Source of the DNA: Planctomycetota bacterium
GTDB lineage: Bacteria; Planctomycetota; Planctomycetia; Pirellulales; Lacipirellulaceae
Assembly: GCA_029259915.1 (NCBI GenBank)
Contig: JAJDED010000061.1
Location: 1 to 64,000, forward strand
Length of the DNA: 64,000 nt
Direction: 5' to 3'
Positions 60,835 through 64,000 of this stretch are shown one piece after another (the first letter of the stretch is position 1; each line of letters opens with the position of its first letter). The position numbers and the translations under genes are program-made. The notes under the pieces are model-generated. The model did no database searches. It saw nothing but the letters and a program-made list of their open reading frames with translations, and had not been told where the DNA came from.

Positions 60835-61995
60835 ATGCGTATGGTGCCTTCACAAACCGTGAACAAAACTGGTGCGAGTCGCATGGCGAAAGCATGTTTA
60901 ATTGTGCTGCTGGTGTTTTGTGGGTCGGGTGCCACGTGCTCGAGCTCGCTGCGCAATCCTTTTTCAGCAGTGGGGCCGCCGGCTCCGGATTTGTTGATGC
61001 CTGGTGCTTCGCTCGATCAGGTAATCGGAGTGGTAAATCAGAATTCTTCGCGGATCGTGAGTTATCAGACGAACAACGCCTCGCTGACCGTGCCGGGGAT
61101 GCCTTCGATACCTCATTTGCGTGGCAATATCGCTGCCCAGCGTCCGGGAAGATTGCATCTGCAGGCGTCGACCGCATTGACGGGCCCCGAAGTCGACTTG
61201 GGTAGCAATGACGAACTGTTTTGGTTTTGGGTCCGTCGGAACGAACCGCCGGCTTTGTACTTTTCGCGGCACGATCAATTTGTTGGCAGTGCTGCCCAGC
61301 AACTCATGCCGATCGAGCCGCAATGGCTTCTCGACGCGCTGGGGATGATGCAGTTTTCGCCGAACGACTATCACGAGGGACCCAACCCCGTTGGGAACGG
61401 CGCTATTGAGATTCGTTCGGTCATGCAAACCCGTACGGGAACGCTCACGAAAAGCACGCTGGTCGACGCCAGCAAGGGGTGGGTTTTGCAGCAACATATA
61501 TACGACAGCACGGGCACTTTGCTTGCCAGTGCCGTGGCCCGTTCCCATCGGTACCATCCCGCGATGGGTGTGTCGCTGCCGCAGAAGGTGGAGATTCGTA
61601 TGCCGAAGGCGCAATTGTCGCTATCGATCGACGTCGGGACTGTTTTGTTAAATCAATTGGCAGACAATCCTGCGTTGTGGAGTTTGCCTGCCATGAGCGG
61701 TTATCCGCAGGTCGATTTGGGCACAGCGCCGCCCGGCGCATTTCCTGCGATGGGAAGTACAGGGAGCCGCGACTGGTCGACGTTGGCCTCGCCAGCGTTT
61801 GTCGGGCTGACCCCTGGGACTGCAATCGCTGGCGCGCAAACGAACCGCTTATCACCGCCCGTTGCACTGACAAGTCCGTCGCCGGTGGTTCCGACGCCGA
61901 ACACGCCAATCGTGCAGCAGCCAGTGGCTCAGGCCTTGTCACCCGGCGGGATTCCAGCGCTCAGTGGCAATCGACCGCCAGGGGCGTTTCATTAG
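60835..61995 (+). CDS. Lipoprotein of planctomycete type, possibly LolA/DUF4292-like fold
   Basis: 386 residues from the ATG at 60835, one base past the upstream stop. A basic N-terminus leads to a lipoprotein signal (ACLIVLLVFCGSGATC-SSS). Residues 60-280 read like the concave beta-sheet of LolA/LolB-related proteins: VVNQNSSRIVSYQTNNASLTV, GNIAAQRPGRLHLQAS, ELFWFWVRRNEPPALYFSRHDQF, and WVLQQHIYDSTGTLLASAVA. The C-terminal 90 residues are Pro/Ala/Thr-rich and unstructured. It may carry lipids or sense the envelope; the family function is unknown. Confidence 0.7.
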   Translation: MRMVPSQTVNKTGASRMAKACLIVLLVFCGSGATCSSSLRNPFSAVGPPAPDLLMPGASLDQVIGVVNQNSSRIVSYQTNNASLTVPGMPSIPHLRGNIAAQRPGRLHLQASTALTGPEVDLGSNDELFWFWVRRNEPPALYFSRHDQFVGSAAQQLMPIEPQWLLDALGMMQFSPNDYHEGPNPVGNGAIEIRSVMQTRTGTLTKSTLVDASKGWVLQQHIYDSTGTLLASAVARSHRYHPAMGVSLPQKVEIRMPKAQLSLSIDVGTVLLNQLADNPALWSLPAMSGYPQVDLGTAPPGAFPAMGSTGSRDWSTLASPAFVGLTPGTAIAGAQTNRLSPPVALTSPSPVVPTPNTPIVQQPVAQALSPGGIPALSGNRPPGAFH

Positions 61996-62011
61996 CGGTT
62001 AGACTTTCGGC

Positions 62012-62611
62012 TCAGCATTTCTCCGACAGAATTCTGAGAAATCGGACAAAGCTAGGCAACTTCTCCTTGAGAACTGCAGGTGAAACCTTTGCCAGCACTT
62101 CAAAGGACCGCTTCCCCTTGGAATACTTGTTGGTGCAATTCCTGGTTGCGTGGATCAAGGCATCTTGAACATTGTCTCGCGAACGACTTTCCAGATTCTC
62201 AAGTGATGGCAAAGCATTCTCTTGGAAGCCATTACTGTAGTGTCTCGAAAGAGCAGTCCGGTCAGCGACGATCCATGTTTCCATACAAGTGGTCATCAAC
62301 AAAACCTGCTGGTCCTGTGCATTCGCAGGTTTTTCCCAACGGTCACGATTTGCTAGGTGGGTCCAGGTCGCTTCGATATCTTCAATAGGCTCTTCGCTGT
62401 CGATGAGCATTGCTACAAAATCCGTCCCAGAACTATTTGCATGTTCAGTCTTAAACCTTCTGAACGCAGAGTTTCGACTGCCGCAAGCGATAAGTCTGGG
62501 CAAACGACCTGAGAGGCCACTTTTTTCGAGTAACTTAGAGAAGCCTTCACGGCACTGAGCATTGAGGGAACGAGCCTCGCCGCCACCTTCAAGGCATAGA
62601 GTTGCACTCAC
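62012..62611 (-). CDS. DUF4276-type protein, partner of the AAA ATPase
   Basis: 199 residues from the GTG at 62611, which overlaps the stop of the ATPase gene (GTGA) and has GGAGG ten bases upstream. VSATLCLEGGGEARSLNAQCREGFSKLL contains the early E-G-x-x-E region of DUF4276. Later features are FVAMLIDSEEPIE (D-S-E) and LLMTTCMETWIVADRTAL, with motifs reminiscent of TOPRIM/RloB-like nucleases. DUF4276 proteins nearly always follow an AAA_21-type ATPase, and such pairs are suspected antiphage modules. The nuclease activity is an inference. Confidence 0.8.
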   Translation of the reverse strand: MSATLCLEGGGEARSLNAQCREGFSKLLEKSGLSGRLPRLIACGSRNSAFRRFKTEHANSSGTDFVAMLIDSEEPIEDIEATWTHLANRDRWEKPANAQDQQVLLMTTCMETWIVADRTALSRHYSNGFQENALPSLENLESRSRDNVQDALIHATRNCTNKYSKGKRSFEVLAKVSPAVLKEKLPSFVRFLRILSEKC

Positions 62612-63783
62612 CAGCGATTGCCTCCGATATCCCCTCTCGCCCATAACTGGCCAAGACGATACTCTTCCAACCACGGAGCCAGTTCTGCTGCGTCAAGGCG
62701 ACGCATAGTTGTCTTGCCCTCATGCTTTTCGCAGACAACGACAGCACTAGGATGATCTGAAAGTGCATCGATAAGCACATCTGAATGAGTGGTTACGACG
62801 ATCTGAGTTCGTTGTGATGCAGTGACAAGCAACTCGGCAAGTTTCGGCAAGATATCTGGGTGGAGTCCAAGCTCAGGTTCTTCGATCCCTATGAAAGGCG
62901 GCGGATCGGGATCACAAAGTATTGCCAATAGGCAAAGATACCTCATGCTTCCATCTGAGAGTCTTGTCGCTGGAACAGAAAATGATCCTTCAGTAAAGTA
63001 TACCTGTACAGTACCACCATCGATAGAAACATCGAAATCAGAAAGGCCTTCGTAAAGATTTTTCAAATAATGAAGTAGGGTAGTCTTTGCTTCTGCATCA
63101 CGCCGCAACCGGTTGAGAAACAAGCCCAAATTAGAAAAATCTTCTTCGAGCGGGCAGGAACGTAAGTCTGCTTTCTGTGGTTCGCGAAAAATTGTATTAC
63201 GACCGAACTCCCATTCCCTATAGAGTCGGATTTGATCGTAAGATTTTGTCAAATAGGCTAATTCAGGATAACTATCCGGATCTTGTCGCTGGGCAAGGAT
63301 TGATAACTGAGGATCGACTGATTCGGGTCTGAGTTTCCGTTGACCGCCTTCGTAAACATTGATTGCAGGATGTCCGCCCTGATAAGCATAGTAGAGATAG
63401 GGTTCAGAATGATCGCCAAAAGGTTTTGCATTTTCAATCCGTTCGTCTACTATCATAAAAGAATGGGACTCACGATGAAATGCAATTGAATGGCGCAACG
63501 ATCCTTTGCCATCAGGAAATTCCAACAGACATTCTAGTGAGGCCGGTTTTTCAGGGTACCCCTTCCAAATCCACTCACCTATTCCGCCCCCCTGGGCGAT
63601 TACAGATCTCAAACCCAAAGGAGAATTCTTGTGGGGAGCTCCACGCAAAAGCGAGATCGCTTCCAGTAGGTTCGATTTTCCGGAACCGTTTGGGCCGATC
63701 AAGACATTCAGGTTTTCTAGCGGCAACGATTCCGCGTCTGGCCCAAATGAAAGCAAGTTTTGCACTCTGATACTGTCAAACAA
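62608..63783 (-). CDS. AAA_21 (ABC/SMC-like) ATPase
   Basis: 391 residues. FDSIRVQNLLSFGPDAESLPLENLNVLIGPNGSGKSNLLEAISLL contains the Walker A GPNGSGKS near residue 31. SVPATRLSDGSMRYLCLLAIL is the signature motif, GIEEPELGLHPDIL the Walker B and TQIVVTTHSDVLIDAL the switch His. This is the AAA_21/OLD-like class of small SMC-related ATPases. Translationally coupled to the DUF4276 gene; together they resemble two-gene defence modules in which the ATPase senses and the partner acts. The long insert between Walker A and signature (about 60-260) is typical. Confidence 0.9.
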   Translation of the reverse strand: MFDSIRVQNLLSFGPDAESLPLENLNVLIGPNGSGKSNLLEAISLLRGAPHKNSPLGLRSVIAQGGGIGEWIWKGYPEKPASLECLLEFPDGKGSLRHSIAFHRESHSFMIVDERIENAKPFGDHSEPYLYYAYQGGHPAINVYEGGQRKLRPESVDPQLSILAQRQDPDSYPELAYLTKSYDQIRLYREWEFGRNTIFREPQKADLRSCPLEEDFSNLGLFLNRLRRDAEAKTTLLHYLKNLYEGLSDFDVSIDGGTVQVYFTEGSFSVPATRLSDGSMRYLCLLAILCDPDPPPFIGIEEPELGLHPDILPKLAELLVTASQRTQIVVTTHSDVLIDALSDHPSAVVVCEKHEGKTTMRRLDAAELAPWLEEYRLGQLWARGDIGGNRW

Positions 63784-63915
63784 AGCTGAGATTTCCTCGT
63801 TTCATTTTGAGTTGGGCTATGCTCATGCAAGTTTGCTCTTGGCTATCTGAATGAAGCCAGACGAGCAGTCGTCTCTTCAGATTCTAGCAAGTTTTCCATC
63901 TCTTGAAATGGCCAC
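63784..63915. other. Short intergenic region before the ATPase gene
   Basis: 130 bp; should contain the promoter of the ATPase-DUF4276 pair. No other structure is seen. Confidence 0.3.
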
Positions 63916-64000
63916 TTATCTGCGGCTCCAGATTCCGCGTTGGGCGGCTTGGGCTTCGTCTTCGGCGCGGCGGAGCCGTTGTTTTTTGGCCTCGCTGTAG
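63916..64000 (-). CDS. Thermonuclease-like protein, C-terminal end (partial)
   Basis: The frame enters from the right edge and reads YSEAKKQRLRRAEDEAQAAQ then RGIWSRR, stop at 63916-63918. A helix of the type L-x-x-A-E-x-x-A-x-x-x-x-x-G-I-W-S is the usual end of staphylococcal-nuclease-like (TNase) domains. Only 27 codons are visible, so the call is tentative. Confidence 0.5.
   Translation of the reverse strand, partial: YSEAKKQRLRRAEDEAQAAQRGIWSRR

Overview
The window comes from a planctomycete, most likely of the order Pirellulales. The basis is family-level: secreted proteins that combine a Ca-binding dockerin-like repeat (D-x-D-x-D-G-D-F-L-x-W-Q-R type) with a C-terminal PEP-CTERM sorting tag, a DUF1559 prepilin-like protein with its small lipoprotein, and small proteins of planctomycete type. 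No genus is claimed.

Region 1 (1-19,600) is host chromosome. The first 700 bases are an insertion-element graveyard: a transposase tail, a broken RHS core, an IS3-like left end and a mobile hairpin. Next comes a polysaccharide locus with two GH16-fold proteins, several PEP-CTERM proteins, an FG-GAP/ASPIC protein, a LacI regulator, a GPH-type sugar symporter, an 1160-residue glycan phosphorylase and a GH17 glucanase. Together they suggest uptake and phosphorolysis of a beta-1,3-glucan such as laminarin.

Region 2 (19,617-57,188) is foreign DNA inserted in a tRNA-Leu(UAA) gene. The severed 3' half of the tRNA remains at 19,617 and the rebuilt tRNA is at 57,103 beside a tyrosine integrase. A 150-bp left-end sequence occurs twice (19,661 and 25,615), so two islands sit in tandem. 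Island 1 (about 6 kb) carries a giant PEP-CTERM beta-helix protein, a group II intron remnant, a LuxR regulator and a small PEP-CTERM protein. Island 2 (about 31.5 kb) is plasmid-like. It has a RepA gene with six iterons and a DnaA box, ParA with a ribbon-helix-helix partner, a VirD4/TraG-like coupling ATPase with a replication-relaxation protein, an orphan MT-A70 methylase, a RhuM protein, a large HEPN-tailed protein, and a tight five-gene operon (HTH, Res, Mod, KAP NTPase, RelE-UvrD helicase) that looks like a composite defence system.

The most unusual signal is in the non-coding DNA of island 2. The 1.5 kb upstream of which the conserved 313-codon reading frame begins, lying downstream of repA (50,528-52,041), is an almost continuous chain of about thirty different short hairpins. 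A smaller chain lies at 29,007-29,370, and a branched inverted-repeat structure at 35,129-35,223. They may be large structured RNAs or DNA that folds when single-stranded.

Region 3 (57,190-64,000) is host chromosome again: a DUF420 membrane protein, leuA preceded by a textbook attenuator (20-residue leader peptide with nine Leu, antiterminator, terminator), three planctomycete proteins of unknown function, an AAA ATPase-DUF4276 pair, and the end of a thermonuclease-like gene. All calls are from reading the sequence; no searches were run.
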